DNA of 64,000 nt. It comes from Shewanella ulleungensis. GTDB lineage: Bacteria; Pseudomonadota; Gammaproteobacteria; Enterobacterales; Shewanellaceae. The first letter of the stretch is position 1; the number at the start of each line of letters is the position of its first letter. The notes beneath the pieces were generated by a model. That model worked only from the letters and a program-made list of their open reading frames with translations. It was not told the DNA's origin and made no database searches. A program made the translations under genes and the position numbers. Positions 35,298 to 46,095 of the stretch are shown piece after piece. The stretch is from NCBI RefSeq assembly GCF_014648315.1, contig NZ_BMQW01000005.1, positions 1 to 64,000 on the forward strand. Direction: 5' to 3'.

Positions 35298-38200
35298 ATG
35301 ACTATTCTTATAAGTAATCCAATGCGACAACGTTTCAAATAGCTCCGTTAATACAATGGGTTTGGTAATGTGCGCGTTCATTCCCGCAGCTAAACTTTTT
35401 TCGCGATCGCCAGACATTGCATGTGCGGTCATGGCAATAATCGGCATTTGCTCTTTTGTGTAACGCTTACGCAGTTCGGTAGATGCGGTTAAGCCATCCA
35501 TTACTGGCATTTGAATATCCATTAAAACTGCATCAAACGGCTTAGAATCAATGATGTCTAACGCAATTTGACCATTATCTGCAATCACCACTTCATAACC
35601 TGCGCTTTTAAGCAGTTCTGAAGCCACTTGTTGGTTAATGAAGTTATCTTCAACTAACAAAACTAACCCAGCATCTTTACTCGGTTCATCCGCTTCAATG
35701 ATTGGCATTGCATTTAACTTTGGCTCTTTTGCAAATGCATTAATAATCTCATCGAATAAATCAGATGCTTTGAAGGGTTTTTGTAAGATGGCATAGACAC
35801 TATTTTTAGCCAGTTCTGTATCTAAAGGTTCGGCCGAATAGGCGGTCATTAGAATAATAATCGGTCGTTTCGCTATCACACCATCACGGACCATTTCATC
35901 CAAGACCTTAATCGCATCACAACCATTCATTTCTGGCATCATCCAATCAAGCAACAGCAAATCAATAGGCTTTTTACGCAAAATATCTAAGGCCTTTTGG
36001 CCACTGTCAGCCGTGTCGACACCAAAACTGAAGTCTTGCATTAAGGTCGAATACATTTGTAATGCACTTGGATTATCGTCAACAACCAAGGTGCTTAGGT
36101 TATTGAGTTGTTCTGGCACCACTAACGGCTCAATGACTTGCTCTTCTGCAATTTCAAAACTAATGGTAAAGCTAAAGGTGCTGCCCACGCCCATTTCAGA
36201 TTCTACCTGCATGGTGCCGCCCATCATCGACACTAAGTGCTTACTGATAGATAACCCTAAACCGGTACCACCATATTTACGGGTCGTAGAGCCATCGGCT
36301 TGAGAAAACGCATCAAACAGCATGGCTTGTTGGTCTTTACCAATGCCAATACCGGTGTCACGTACCCAGAATTTCATAGTGATCCGGTCGTCACGTTCAC
36401 CGACATCTTCACAACCAAGTTCAACTTCACCGGTTTGGGTAAACTTAACCGCATTAGACAGTAAGTTAACCAGTACCTGGCCTAAACGTAGCGGATCGCC
36501 ATTCAAAATTAACCCTGCTGTCACTGGCGCATAAAGTAGCAATTCCACACCCTTTTCTTGGGCTTTAATCGCATTAATATCAATGACATGGTCAAGCACT
36601 TTATCTAACGGAAACGCGACACGTTCTAATTCTAATTTGCCCGCTTCTATTTTCGAGAAGTCTAGAATGTCATTAATAATACGTAACAGCGACTGCGCCG
36701 AGAAACCAGCTTTATTGAGATAATCTTGCTGCTGCGCCGTTAAGTTAGTTCGTTGTGCCAATTGCACCATACCAATGATGGCATTCATTGGTGTACGGAT
36801 TTCATGGCTCATGTTAGCTAAGAATTCACTCTTATACATGTTGGCTAACTCGGCATCTTGCTTAGCTTCTAGCAAGGCAACTTCGTTACTCTTTTGGCGA
36901 GTAATATCTTTATGGGTACCCAGCATACGTTTGCTACGACCGCTTTCACTAAACTCAACCGCACGGCCACGAGACAATACCCAGTAATACTTGTCATTTT
37001 TGCCAAGCATTCTAAATTCTATTTCGTAAGTTCCATTCGGATTATCAACATATTCATTGCGATACTGCTGCACACGTTCGCGATCATCTGGGTGGAATAA
37101 CGCATCAATCGACGCTAATAGCGGCGGAAACTCATGTGCTTGATATCCCAACATCGAATAAAATGCAGGGTTACAAATAATCTGCTCGGAATCGATATAC
37201 CAATCCCATAGACCATCTTCTACCGCATCCATCGCTAAGTGATAACGTTGCTCCGACATACGTAATTGTTCAGCTGCATCATATTCTTTAGTGATGTCGC
37301 GCCACACTGAAATTAAGCCTAGTAAATCACCTCGACGGTTATAAAATGGCAGCTTAAAAGTGTCGAGCAAAACGGCTTTGCCTTCAATATTTACTCGCTC
37401 TTGATAGCGTAATGAATGCTGTTGGCTAAGTACTTTTTTATCTTCTTCGCGGATACGCTCACCCTGTTCAGGGCTGACGACTTCTGACGAGGTTAGGCCA
37501 ATAATTTCATTTTCGCTGTAGCCAAGCATACGTTCAGCCGACTTGTTACAGCCTAAGTATTTACCTTCTTTGTCTTTAAACACAATCGCTTCAGGGATCG
37601 AGTCAATTAACGATCGTAATAATGCGTATTCACGCTCTCGTCGCTCAGTCGTTTCACGCAATCGTTGAGTACGCCTAGCAACTAAATTATCTAGGCGTTT
37701 ATTTTGCTCAGCTAAATGGTGAGTATATTGGCGGTTTTCTTCAAAAATACGACTCACTAACGCGAACCAAGGCTCCCAACCGTGGGTGATCTTTTCTGGC
37801 GGCCTGATCGGTTCTTGTGAACACGCCTCAAGATGAGTTAATAACCGTGATGCAGGGCTAACGAATGCCCGTCGCGTTTGCCAATGCACGATAGTCACCA
37901 ACAGCGACAAAGCCAAAACAACTAATAAAAAGCTTAGCTGTAGCTTTTCCCACGAGTCTTTAAATAAGTCGTCTTCATCTTGTAAATACAACAAACGCCA
38001 GGGAGCATTATGCAATGCCACAGAATGAATGTAATAACCATTACGGATGATCCCTTCGTGGGCATCAAACAATTCAGATTCAGACAATGAATGCAGCGCA
38101 GCTGGAATACGCTGACTGATGTGGTACACCTTGTTCATTTCATTAGAATCAAAATCACTGTGCGATAAAATATTATTTTGCTGATCCAGCAAAATCACCG

Positions 38201-38996
38201 TGCCGGGCATTTTAAAATAAGTACGTATTTGCTTGTCTAATGACGATAAAGTCATGTCGAGATTTATCGAACCAATAAAATCATCTTGTAAATATACTGG
38301 CAGACCAAGGGTGGTAATTAAGCCTTGATGAGCAGAGTCAATGTAGGCTTCGCTCCAAAATACACTGCGTTGAGGATTCATCGATGGTGTCGATAATTGA
38401 AACTGTTTTTTATTCAGTAGCTCATCTCTAAAACGTAAATCGTTATTTTCCCAAGGGTAAAACGACATCATCCGGCGTTTAGAAATATAATAAATTGACG
38501 AGGCTTTTGGTGCGGCTTCTTTGGCTACCGGAAACGATAACGACAACTCAAACAGCATTTCCAGTTCTTGATAAAAACTCTCAGCGCGATCGCTAAGTGA
38601 TCCCGCTCCGGTGATCCTACCCATATTGGTAAAAGGCACATCACTTTGGCCATACATTGGTTCTAAAGTAAAATACTGACCGTCTTCATTAAACTTTTCA
38701 TATTTAGGTAGGCGGTCTTTGCGCACGAACTCACCCAAGCGCAAGTGATCAACCGCCACATCTCGCAGACTTTTAACTGCTCTAATACTTGATTCAAGCA
38801 ATAAGTCAATTTGCAATACATGCCGTGCAACTTGCTCTTCTCGCTGTTGAATTTGCTGCTCTTTTTGGCGTTCAAACATCATTCCGGCTGACAATAAGGC
38901 CATCACAATTACCCCAATGTAGGTGTAAAACACCGCTTGGTTATAATTGCGCTGAATCGGAGATTTTAGTTGTAAATCTGGCTCTGTCGGTTTCAT
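35292..38996 (-). CDS. Hybrid sensor histidine kinase (dCache-PAS-PAS-HisKA-HATPase-REC-REC)
   Basis: Inner-membrane kinase of 1234 residues. Transmembrane segments lie near 20-40 and 350-370 with a periplasmic double-Cache-type domain between. Then come a coiled coil, two PAS domains (about 455-570 and 580-705), HisKA with H731 in SHEIRTPMN, HATPase (NAVKFT, DTGIGI, GTGLGLS), and two complete receivers with D1017 (LLDWMMP) and D1160 (LMDIQMP). There is no HPt domain, so output needs an external HPt protein; the one at 6201 is a candidate. The ATG at 38996 follows AGGG; a TTG two codons upstream is the alternative. The signal is unknown. Confidence 0.93.
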   Translation of the reverse strand: MKPTEPDLQLKSPIQRNYNQAVFYTYIGVIVMALLSAGMMFERQKEQQIQQREEQVARHVLQIDLLLESSIRAVKSLRDVAVDHLRLGEFVRKDRLPKYEKFNEDGQYFTLEPMYGQSDVPFTNMGRITGAGSLSDRAESFYQELEMLFELSLSFPVAKEAAPKASSIYYISKRRMMSFYPWENNDLRFRDELLNKKQFQLSTPSMNPQRSVFWSEAYIDSAHQGLITTLGLPVYLQDDFIGSINLDMTLSSLDKQIRTYFKMPGTVILLDQQNNILSHSDFDSNEMNKVYHISQRIPAALHSLSESELFDAHEGIIRNGYYIHSVALHNAPWRLLYLQDEDDLFKDSWEKLQLSFLLVVLALSLLVTIVHWQTRRAFVSPASRLLTHLEACSQEPIRPPEKITHGWEPWFALVSRIFEENRQYTHHLAEQNKRLDNLVARRTQRLRETTERREREYALLRSLIDSIPEAIVFKDKEGKYLGCNKSAERMLGYSENEIIGLTSSEVVSPEQGERIREEDKKVLSQQHSLRYQERVNIEGKAVLLDTFKLPFYNRRGDLLGLISVWRDITKEYDAAEQLRMSEQRYHLAMDAVEDGLWDWYIDSEQIICNPAFYSMLGYQAHEFPPLLASIDALFHPDDRERVQQYRNEYVDNPNGTYEIEFRMLGKNDKYYWVLSRGRAVEFSESGRSKRMLGTHKDITRQKSNEVALLEAKQDAELANMYKSEFLANMSHEIRTPMNAIIGMVQLAQRTNLTAQQQDYLNKAGFSAQSLLRIINDILDFSKIEAGKLELERVAFPLDKVLDHVIDINAIKAQEKGVELLLYAPVTAGLILNGDPLRLGQVLVNLLSNAVKFTQTGEVELGCEDVGERDDRITMKFWVRDTGIGIGKDQQAMLFDAFSQADGSTTRKYGGTGLGLSISKHLVSMMGGTMQVESEMGVGSTFSFTISFEIAEEQVIEPLVVPEQLNNLSTLVVDDNPSALQMYSTLMQDFSFGVDTADSGQKALDILRKKPIDLLLLDWMMPEMNGCDAIKVLDEMVRDGVIAKRPIIILMTAYSAEPLDTELAKNSVYAILQKPFKASDLFDEIINAFAKEPKLNAMPIIEADEPSKDAGLVLLVEDNFINQQVASELLKSAGYEVVIADNGQIALDIIDSKPFDAVLMDIQMPVMDGLTASTELRKRYTKEQMPIIAMTAHAMSGDREKSLAAGMNAHITKPIVLTELFETLSHWITYKNSHK

Positions 38997-39179
38997 TAAC
39001 AACCCTTGATACAGCGGAAAATAACGCGCTGTCGAACGAATAACACCAAAAAATAGGCAATAAAAAAACGAATGGTCATGATATCAGGAAGATAAGCTCA
39101 AGCACATGTAATAATAACCTATTAACGACTTGTCCAACCTCAAAAATGGCGTTGTAATCGAAGAATAAAATATAGATAA

Positions 39180-39215
39180 AAATAAATAAGGTTACCAAGG
39201 TAACCTTATTTATTT
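39180..39215. terminator. Long perfect hairpin, terminator of the PhoH-like gene
   Basis: AAATAAATAAGGTTACC pairs with GGTAACCTTATTTATTT (17 pairs, AA at the centre). The A/T ends give a T tract in both directions. It lies 24 bases past the stop of the minus-strand gene. Confidence 0.88.
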
Positions 39216-39238
39216 AACAACATATTATTGTACAGCGG

Positions 39239-40633
39239 TTACAAATGTTCCTCAGCAAACTCTGCTAAGCGTGAACGTACTACGCCGTTTAAGTAAATAT
39301 TAGCGCTGCCCTCAAAATCTTTAAAACGTTCCACTATATAAGTAAGGCCAGAAGTAACAGCGGTCAGATAAGTAGAATCGATTTGCGCTAAATTGCCGCT
39401 ACAAATCAGCTTTGTGCCCTCACCCATACGTGTAATCATGGTTTTAATTTGTGATGCCGTTAAATTTTGGCATTCATCTAAAATGACCACAGAGTTTTGA
39501 ATCGATCGCCCGCGCATAAAATTAATCGACTTAAACTGAATGTTAGCTTTTTCCATAATGTAATTCACACTGCCAGTGGGGTTAACATCATTTTTATGTA
39601 ATACCTCAAGCGTGTCGGTAATTGCCGCTAACCATGGCGCCATTTTCTCCTCTTCAGTACCCGGGAGAAAACCAATTGATTCAGCAATGTCCGGTGTATT
39701 ACGAGTCACAATAACCTTGTCATAAAGCTTACGTTCAACCACTAGCTCAAGCGCAGCAGCCATCGCCAATAAGGTTTTGCCACAGCCCGCAGGACCGGTC
39801 AAAATAATCAATTCTATATCGGGATCGAGCAAGGCATCGAGCGCCATACCTTGATAGATATTTTTCGGTTTAACCCCCCATGCTTCATGATGCAGCAAAC
39901 GATCACGACCGCGATCAATAATCTCAAGATGGTTTTCGGTTTTACTGGCGACTCGCCCACAAAAATCTGAGTTTTCATCGATAAGATATTGATTAAGATA
40001 ATAGTGTTCATTGCCTAAATGTTCCAATGGCACCTGATGCACAGTATGTCGTCCTTTGCGATCAGTAGAAACATTATCGACATTTTGCCAAAAATCACCT
40101 GGGAACTGATAAAAGCCTTTCGCTAAAAAGCGAATATCGTCAATAAGCTGATCAGTACGGTAGTCTTCAACTCGCTCGATACCCGCACCTTTGGCTTTTA
40201 AGCGCATATTAATGTCTTTAGTGACGAGGACAACAGTACGAGGAAAGTGAATTTTTTGTAGATGGAGTGCGGTATTGATAATGCGATTATCGTTATTATC
40301 GCCTGGCAGAGAGCCAATGATAAATTCTACTTGATGATCAGGAAATATGGATAGATGGCCAGATACTTCAGAGTGTTCTTCGTGGGTGGGTAATGCTACA
40401 CCTTTCAAAATCTGTTCAGGAGTCGTGGGGCCGCCAAGAATATCTTCTAATGCACGTATGGCGACTCGTGCATCGCGACTTACATCGCGCTTTCTATCTT
40501 TAATACTGTCGAGCTCTTCTAACACAGTCATTGGGATGATTACATCATGTTCTTTAAACGAATATATCGCTAAAGGCTCATGAAGTAATACATTGGTATC
40601 CAGTACAAACAACTTCTTGTCGTGTTGTTCCAT
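39239..40633 (-). CDS. PIN domain-PhoH family ATPase (PhoH2-like)
   Basis: Cytosolic protein of 464 residues that joins an N-terminal PIN ribonuclease domain (about 8-135, starting FVLDTNVLLHEP, with acidic residues in DVSRDARVAIRALED) to a PhoH ATPase domain (about 255-460). Walker A is GPAGCGKT at 280-287 and Walker B is VVILDECQN near 375. Such PIN-PhoH proteins act as RNA helicase-ribonucleases in bacteria and are often linked to stress. It is divergent from rapA, with 343 bases between starts. Confidence 0.95.
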   Translation of the reverse strand: MEQHDKKLFVLDTNVLLHEPLAIYSFKEHDVIIPMTVLEELDSIKDRKRDVSRDARVAIRALEDILGGPTTPEQILKGVALPTHEEHSEVSGHLSIFPDHQVEFIIGSLPGDNNDNRIINTALHLQKIHFPRTVVLVTKDINMRLKAKGAGIERVEDYRTDQLIDDIRFLAKGFYQFPGDFWQNVDNVSTDRKGRHTVHQVPLEHLGNEHYYLNQYLIDENSDFCGRVASKTENHLEIIDRGRDRLLHHEAWGVKPKNIYQGMALDALLDPDIELIILTGPAGCGKTLLAMAAALELVVERKLYDKVIVTRNTPDIAESIGFLPGTEEEKMAPWLAAITDTLEVLHKNDVNPTGSVNYIMEKANIQFKSINFMRGRSIQNSVVILDECQNLTASQIKTMITRMGEGTKLICSGNLAQIDSTYLTAVTSGLTYIVERFKDFEGSANIYLNGVVRSRLAEFAEEHL

Positions 40634-40976
40634 GGCGCCTCCAGTGTGCTCTCAATTAATTGATATCAACTTACCTACTTAAACGATTAACTTCTAAGGG
40701 ATAATTTATTTCATTATTGAAAACAGGCTTTATATTTAGCCATTGGTAAACTTAACATGACTCATACATGCCTAAAATAACTATGGCACCGTCGCCGTCA
40801 TAACTCAATAAAATATCCCTATCTCCACACTATGACGTCAATGTGACACAGAAATGTCAAATTGTTGTAAAAACACCCAACTGATAGATAAATCGATGCT
40901 AGAATTTCAATCTGCATGGGTTTGGTTTAACATACGCCCCCTTTTTGTTTCCCCCGCTTCAAATAGAGAATTAAAG
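40634..40976. other. Divergent region between the PhoH-like gene and rapA
   Basis: No gene. The longest rapA frame would extend 41 codons into it, but the family start is at 40977. It must hold two divergent promoters; I see no convincing operator. Confidence 0.5.
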
Positions 40977-43883
40977 ATGCCTTTTGCTTTAGGTCAACGC
41001 TGGATTAGTGATACCGAGTCGGAGCTCGGATTAGGAACCGTCGTTCAAATTGAAGGCCGCATGGTTACGCTGCTGTTCCCTGCCACTGGAGAAAACCGGA
41101 TGTTTTCTCGCAGTGAAGCTCCCTTAACTCGGGTTATTTTTAACCCCGGTGACACCGTAGAAAGCGGTGAAGGCTGGAGTATCACCATCAATGAGGTTGA
41201 AGAAAAAAGCCAATTGGTGATTTATCACGGGATTCATAGCGAAACCCAAGAAAACGTCAGCCTTCGTGAAACAATGCTGAGCCATAACATTCGCTTTAAT
41301 AAGCCACAAGATCGTTTATTTGCCGGACAAATCGATCGTTTAGAACGTTTTGGTGTGCGATACCAGTGCCAGTTATTGCGCCATAAATTAGCCACATCAG
41401 ATTTACTGGGGCAACAAGGTCCGCGCGTTGGACTGATTGCCCACCAGCAATGGATTGCTCATGAAGTCGGCCGTCGTTATGCGCCTCGTGTATTACTTGC
41501 TGATGAAGTGGGTTTGGGTAAAACCATTGAAGCTGGCCTGATTATTCATCAGCAGTTATTAACCGGTCGCGCGGAACGTATTTTAGTCATTGTGCCAGAC
41601 ACACTACGTCATCAATGGTTAGTTGAAATGTTGCGTCGTTTTAACCTGCGCTTCTCGGTATTTGACGAAGACCGCTGCGTTGAAGCTTATGCCGACAATG
41701 ACAATCCGTTTTATACTGAACAGTTAATCATTTGCTCACTTGATTTGTTGCGTAAGAAAAAGCGCCTAGAGCAAGCTTTAGACGCTGACTGGGACTTAAT
41801 GGTTGTTGACGAAGCACATCACTTAGAATGGTCTGAAGACGCGCCAAGCCGTGCCTATCAAATCGTAGAAGCATTAAGTGAAGTAGTGCCAGGTGTATTG
41901 TTACTCACCGCAACCCCAGATCAATTAGGTCATCAAAGTCACTTCGCACGTTTACGCTTACTCGATCCTGATCGTTTTTACGATTACGACGCATTTTTAG
42001 CTGAAGAGTCAAGCTATAAAGATGTTGCTGATGCTGCTGAAGCATTAAGTAAAGATGCCAAATTACCCGACAGTGCGATTAATAGTTTAACCGAGTTACT
42101 TAGCGAAAAAGACATCGAACCAAGTATTCGCTTAATCCAATCAAAAGATGTTGATATCGAGCTACAACAAGCTGCTCGCCAAGACTTATTGCAAGAATTA
42201 CTCGACCGTCACGGTACTGGCCGCGTGCTTTACCGTAACAGCCGCGCCTCGGTAAAAGGCTTCCCTAAGCGTTTCTTTAATGCCTACCCGCAAGAAATGC
42301 CAGACCAATACATCACAGCAGAACGTGTGAATGCCATGATGGGCAGCGCGAAAACTGCGCAAGCAAAAGCGATACAAGCGTTAAGCCCAGAAAAGCTATA
42401 TCAAGCTTTTGAAAACGACAGCGCCAGTTGGTGGAAATTTGATCCGCGCGTAGATTGGTTAATCGCATTCTTAAAATCTCATCGCAGTAAAAAAGTACTG
42501 ATTATTGCCAGCCAAGCAGAAACAGCCCTTAGCCTTGAAGAAGCTTTGCGAACTCGAGAAGGAATTCAAGCAACAGTATTCCACGAAGGCATGTCGATCA
42601 TCGAACGAGATAAAGCGGGAGCTTACTTTGCGCAAGAAGAAGGCGGTGCACAGGCACTAATTTGCTCTGAAATCGGTTCTGAAGGACGTAACTTCCAATT
42701 TGCAAGCCACTTAGTGTTGTTCGACTTGCCGCTTAACCCTGATTTACTTGAGCAGCGTATTGGTCGTTTGGACCGGATAGGCCAACAAAACGATATTCAA
42801 ATACATTTACCTTACTTACGCGACACTGCGCAAGAACGTTTAATGCGTTGGTATCATGAAGGTCTGAACTCGTTTGAATTAACCTGCCCTAGTGGGCATG
42901 TGTTATTTGGTGAGTTTGCCGATGAGTTGATAGGCGTACTGAGTAATGACGATGAAGATGCCATGGTGCAGCTACTTAACCATACACAACATCGCTATAA
43001 AGAACTCAAACATGCTATGGAGCAAGGCCGCGATAAGCTGCTAGAGATTAACTCTCATGGTGGTGAGCGCGCCAATAAATTAGTGCAACGTTTGTCCGAC
43101 AGCGACAACGACACACAACTGATTGGTTCGGTTATCCGCCTTTGGGACATCATAGGTGTTGATCAAGAAGATCGTGGTGAAAACTCGATTATTTTACGCC
43201 CTAGTGAGCACATGATGTTTCCAACTTACCCAGGCTTACATGAAGATGGCGTAACGGTAACCTTTGATCGAAACACTGCCTTATCACGTGATGATATTGC
43301 GTTTATTTCGCAAGAACATCCACTAGTACAAACAGGCTTAGATTTAATCACAGGCTCAGAAACAGGCACCACAAGTGTGGCAATCCTTAAAAATAAAGCA
43401 CTGCCTGCAGGCACATTATTTTTAGAATTGATCTACATGGCTGACGCATCTGCTCCTAAATCAACTCAGTTATACCGTTATTTACCGCCAACACCAATCC
43501 GTGTGTTACTCGATAAAAACGGCTTAAACATGGCCGATAAAGTGGATTACGCCAGCTTTGATAAACAGCTAAGCGCAGTAAATCGACATATAGCCAGTAA
43601 GCTAGTCAATGCATCGCAGCCAATATTGCATCCTTTATTTGCTAAAGGTGAAGAGCATGCAAAACAGGCGCTTGGCGATTTAGTCACCGATGCACGCACT
43701 AAAATGACCCAACAATTAACCGGTGAGCTTGAACGCCTTGAAGCCTTAAAAGCCGTTAATCCGAACATTCGCGAAGATGAGCTAGAGTATATTCGCAATC
43801 AAATGGTCGAGTTAACTGGTTACATGGACAACAGCCAGTTACAGCTTGATGCAATCCGCATGGTGTTAGTGAGTCACGTTTAA
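40977..43883 (+). CDS. rapA: RNA polymerase-associated Swi2/Snf2 ATPase RapA (HepA)
   Basis: ATPase that binds core RNA polymerase and helps recycle it after transcription. The start at 40977 gives [20 protein letters not shown] and 968 residues, the same as the E. coli length. Tandem Tudor-like domains occupy about 1-107. The helicase core has [12 protein letters not shown] (Walker A, near 175), DEAH (near 280), LLTATP, and the C-terminal helicase motif [11 protein letters not shown] near 590. A RapA_C region follows. It stands alone, followed by a terminator. Confidence 0.97.
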   Translation: MPFALGQRWISDTESELGLGTVVQIEGRMVTLLFPATGENRMFSRSEAPLTRVIFNPGDTVESGEGWSITINEVEEKSQLVIYHGIHSETQENVSLRETMLSHNIRFNKPQDRLFAGQIDRLERFGVRYQCQLLRHKLATSDLLGQQGPRVGLIAHQQWIAHEVGRRYAPRVLLADEVGLGKTIEAGLIIHQQLLTGRAERILVIVPDTLRHQWLVEMLRRFNLRFSVFDEDRCVEAYADNDNPFYTEQLIICSLDLLRKKKRLEQALDADWDLMVVDEAHHLEWSEDAPSRAYQIVEALSEVVPGVLLLTATPDQLGHQSHFARLRLLDPDRFYDYDAFLAEESSYKDVADAAEALSKDAKLPDSAINSLTELLSEKDIEPSIRLIQSKDVDIELQQAARQDLLQELLDRHGTGRVLYRNSRASVKGFPKRFFNAYPQEMPDQYITAERVNAMMGSAKTAQAKAIQALSPEKLYQAFENDSASWWKFDPRVDWLIAFLKSHRSKKVLIIASQAETALSLEEALRTREGIQATVFHEGMSIIERDKAGAYFAQEEGGAQALICSEIGSEGRNFQFASHLVLFDLPLNPDLLEQRIGRLDRIGQQNDIQIHLPYLRDTAQERLMRWYHEGLNSFELTCPSGHVLFGEFADELIGVLSNDDEDAMVQLLNHTQHRYKELKHAMEQGRDKLLEINSHGGERANKLVQRLSDSDNDTQLIGSVIRLWDIIGVDQEDRGENSIILRPSEHMMFPTYPGLHEDGVTVTFDRNTALSRDDIAFISQEHPLVQTGLDLITGSETGTTSVAILKNKALPAGTLFLELIYMADASAPKSTQLYRYLPPTPIRVLLDKNGLNMADKVDYASFDKQLSAVNRHIASKLVNASQPILHPLFAKGEEHAKQALGDLVTDARTKMTQQLTGELERLEALKAVNPNIREDELEYIRNQMVELTGYMDNSQLQLDAIRMVLVSHV

Positions 43884-43918
43884 TCCCGGTTGCCACAGGG
43901 AAAACATATAGTACTTTG

Positions 43919-43952
43919 ATAATGCCCTGTTTTCAGGGCATTATTGTTTTTA
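43919..43952 (+). terminator. Terminator of rapA
   Basis: ATAATGCCCTG pairs perfectly with CAGGGCATTAT around TTTT and is followed by TGTTTTT, 36 bases after the stop. Confidence 0.9.
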
Positions 43953-43986
43953 GATTCTCTTTAGATTGTTTGCTGGTGAGGTTTTT

Positions 43987-44859
43987 GTGCAAGTAAGACA
44001 TGTTTGCCACATATTAATTATCGCAGTTGGGCTGTGGGCACTGATCCCTAACGCAAGTGCGCAGCAAAAGTATGCTCACTTAAACAGTAATGAAATTAAG
44101 TTTATTACTGTCGATGGTAAACAATCAGAAGTATTAGTGCGCTCATGGCAAAGTAAAAAGCAATTTGGTTCGCTGATGATTGTGGGCCCATCAGACACCG
44201 ATGCCGACGCTAACGGGCTGGCGAGTTATTTACGGACTCAAATTAATACTCGTGGCTGGGCCAGCATCAGCTTAACCCCGGCAAAAGGGCTTTATCGCCC
44301 AAACTATGCCACCAAACCAGAAGATATAGCCAAAGCCGGCAGCGAGCAAATCACTCTCAGTACCAATAAAAGTATCCCCAAGTACACCTCTGAACAATTA
44401 CTCGAATTACGTAATTTTCAGCAAGCAGCACTCAGCGAAGCGATAAATCAGCTCGGCTCAACCGTAAGCTTATTCCCCGGAGCCAGTATCTTAGTTGCCA
44501 TTGATGACAGTGCGGGTATGGTAACCAACTTACTTTATGACAAAAAAATTCCCGCTCCAGATGTTTTTGTGGTGGTAAACCCTTACCGCGAGTTTGAATA
44601 TTTGATCGATCCGCAAAGCCAACGTAAATCGATCGCCGAGCAATTAGTCACCATGTCACTGCCGATCCTCGATATTCAATCAAGCGATGCCCACCCCATT
44701 TCGATCACCGAAGCGCCCACCAGACTTAACTACAACCAGGTCAAGCCCGCTCGCTATTATCGCCAATATCAAATGAGTTTGGATTTTAGCAATCAAAGCG
44801 GCTGGGAAGAAGCTCTCAATCAAATAGAAGGTTTTTCACGTACTGTCATTGGCAGATAA
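43987..44859 (+). CDS. Secreted DUF3530 family protein
   Basis: Exported protein of 290 residues. The GTG start at 43987 follows GTGAGG at good distance and yields a compact signal peptide ending NASAQQ (residue 25); a TTG seven codons upstream is less likely. The body has an alpha/beta-hydrolase-like order of strands (FGSLMIVGPSDTDADANG, ILVAIDDSAGMVTNLL), but the nucleophile elbow is not a classical GxSxG. The DUF3530 assignment is from memory. The function is unknown and it ends convergent with the crotonase gene, 36 bases away. Confidence 0.8.
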   Translation: MQVRHVCHILIIAVGLWALIPNASAQQKYAHLNSNEIKFITVDGKQSEVLVRSWQSKKQFGSLMIVGPSDTDADANGLASYLRTQINTRGWASISLTPAKGLYRPNYATKPEDIAKAGSEQITLSTNKSIPKYTSEQLLELRNFQQAALSEAINQLGSTVSLFPGASILVAIDDSAGMVTNLLYDKKIPAPDVFVVVNPYREFEYLIDPQSQRKSIAEQLVTMSLPILDIQSSDAHPISITEAPTRLNYNQVKPARYYRQYQMSLDFSNQSGWEEALNQIEGFSRTVIGR

Positions 44860-44895
44860 TGAGCTCTTATCACCTCGGATGATTAGCGTTTATCA

Positions 44896-45702
44896 TTACC
44901 ACCACGATTGTCGCGACACGTAGCTCTTGTCAGGAGTCTTAGTTTGTCTAATCGCTGCAATCACTCGATTTTTACCCATAAGCAAACGAATTTGACTCAG
45001 TGATTCACGCGCTAACAAACTGCGGATAGACCCTGTCCAACTTCGATTGATACTTAGCTTAATGGCGGCATTTGCATCTGGAGAAGTACACATAATTTTA
45101 TGGGCTAATGCCACCGCAGCTTCATGAGGTTTATCACTAATTTGAGTAATCATGCCAAGCTCAAGCGCTTGCTGAGCCGTTAAGATATCCGCGCTATAAG
45201 TCAACAATAACGCTTTATCTTTAGGTATAATTTGACGTAACGCCACTAACCCTGCCATATCGGGAACGAGCCCCCATTTAGCTTCCATAATGGATAATTT
45301 ACATTCTGCACTAGCAATACGAATATCCGCACCTAGTGCAATTTGAGTTCCTCCGCCATAACAACAGCCTTCTAACACAGCAATCACCGGTATAGGTAAA
45401 CGTTGCCATCCAATAGACACTCTTTGCGCAAGATTGGCATTACCTGGCAACCATTTAAACAACAATTTAATGGCTTTACTCGGCGAACTCGCCACACTTT
45501 TAACATCTAAACCAGAACAGAAATTCCCCTCAGCACCAGACAATATCACGGCATTGACACGTTTATCGCTCGCGAGCTGTTTAATCACTTTATCAATTGC
45601 GATAAACATATCGTAACTGAGCGCGTTAATTTTACTCGGGCGATTTAAACAAACATGCGCAATCCCGTGTTCGATACTAAGCTTAATTAAATCCTTTTCC
45701 AT
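44896..45702 (-). CDS. Crotonase-family enoyl-CoA hydratase/isomerase
   Basis: Cytosolic enzyme of 268 residues from the crotonase superfamily, which handles acyl-CoA thioesters in beta-oxidation and related steps. The oxyanion-hole regions are FCSGLDVKS near 62-70 and the GGGTQIALGADIRIA helix near 115-129. Where many hydratases have the first catalytic Glu (GGGxE), this one has Gln, while the second Glu (MEAKWGLVPD) is present. That makes classical hydratase activity less certain and suggests an isomerase or other reaction. A FadR-like operator lies 16 bases upstream of the start. Confidence 0.87.
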   Translation of the reverse strand: MEKDLIKLSIEHGIAHVCLNRPSKINALSYDMFIAIDKVIKQLASDKRVNAVILSGAEGNFCSGLDVKSVASSPSKAIKLLFKWLPGNANLAQRVSIGWQRLPIPVIAVLEGCCYGGGTQIALGADIRIASAECKLSIMEAKWGLVPDMAGLVALRQIIPKDKALLLTYSADILTAQQALELGMITQISDKPHEAAVALAHKIMCTSPDANAAIKLSINRSWTGSIRSLLARESLSQIRLLMGKNRVIAAIRQTKTPDKSYVSRQSWW

Positions 45703-45717
45703 AAATGGGTTCCGCCT

Positions 45718-45734
45718 ATCTGGTCAGTCCAGTT
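45718..45734. promoter_or_regulatory. FadR-like operator upstream of the crotonase gene
   Basis: ATCTGGTCAGTCCAGTT matches the E. coli FadR consensus ANCTGGTCNGACCTNTT at 13 of 15 defined positions, including the whole CTGGTC half. Acyl-CoA-released FadR repression of a fatty acid gene fits. AGTCCAG here is also inverted to CTGGACT at 45750-45756. Confidence 0.5.
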
Positions 45735-46095
45735 TTCAGGTTAACATATCTGGACTATCTGTCGAATAGTAATAACATGACAAATAAGCGTCATTGGTCA
45801 AAATATTGCCACGACTTTTATTGTAGAATGAATGAGAAATGTATTCTTTCGATTAAACCTCATGGGTAACATCGAGATTGATAACGCTAGTAATGGGAGT
45901 TACGACACATTTTATGTTAAAAAAATGTTTTTTAATGCTGCCATACTGCCCATTTTATTAACAATTACGTATAATGAATTTTCAAAGACGAAGTACTGTA
46001 AAACAGTCTTAATAATAACTATAACGCCTCGCACCACTCGCGACTGCATTTAAGAGTGCTTTTCCCTAAAGGCGAATTAAGGAACACCTGTCACA
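45735..46095. other. Divergent region between crotonase and REC-CheC genes
   Basis: About 360 bases without a supported gene. A 73-codon plus frame (45832-46053) has no ribosome binding site and looks non-coding. The start of the REC-CheC gene is preceded by AAGGAACACC. Confidence 0.5.

Noticed and set aside
40854..40976. N-terminal extension of RapA by 41 residues
   Set aside because: The family begins at [12 protein letters not shown], the resulting length equals that of E. coli RapA, and the extension has no family resemblance.
45832..46053. Plus-strand frame of 73 codons upstream of the REC-CheC gene
   Set aside because: No ribosome binding site, low-complexity end, and it occupies what must be a promoter region.
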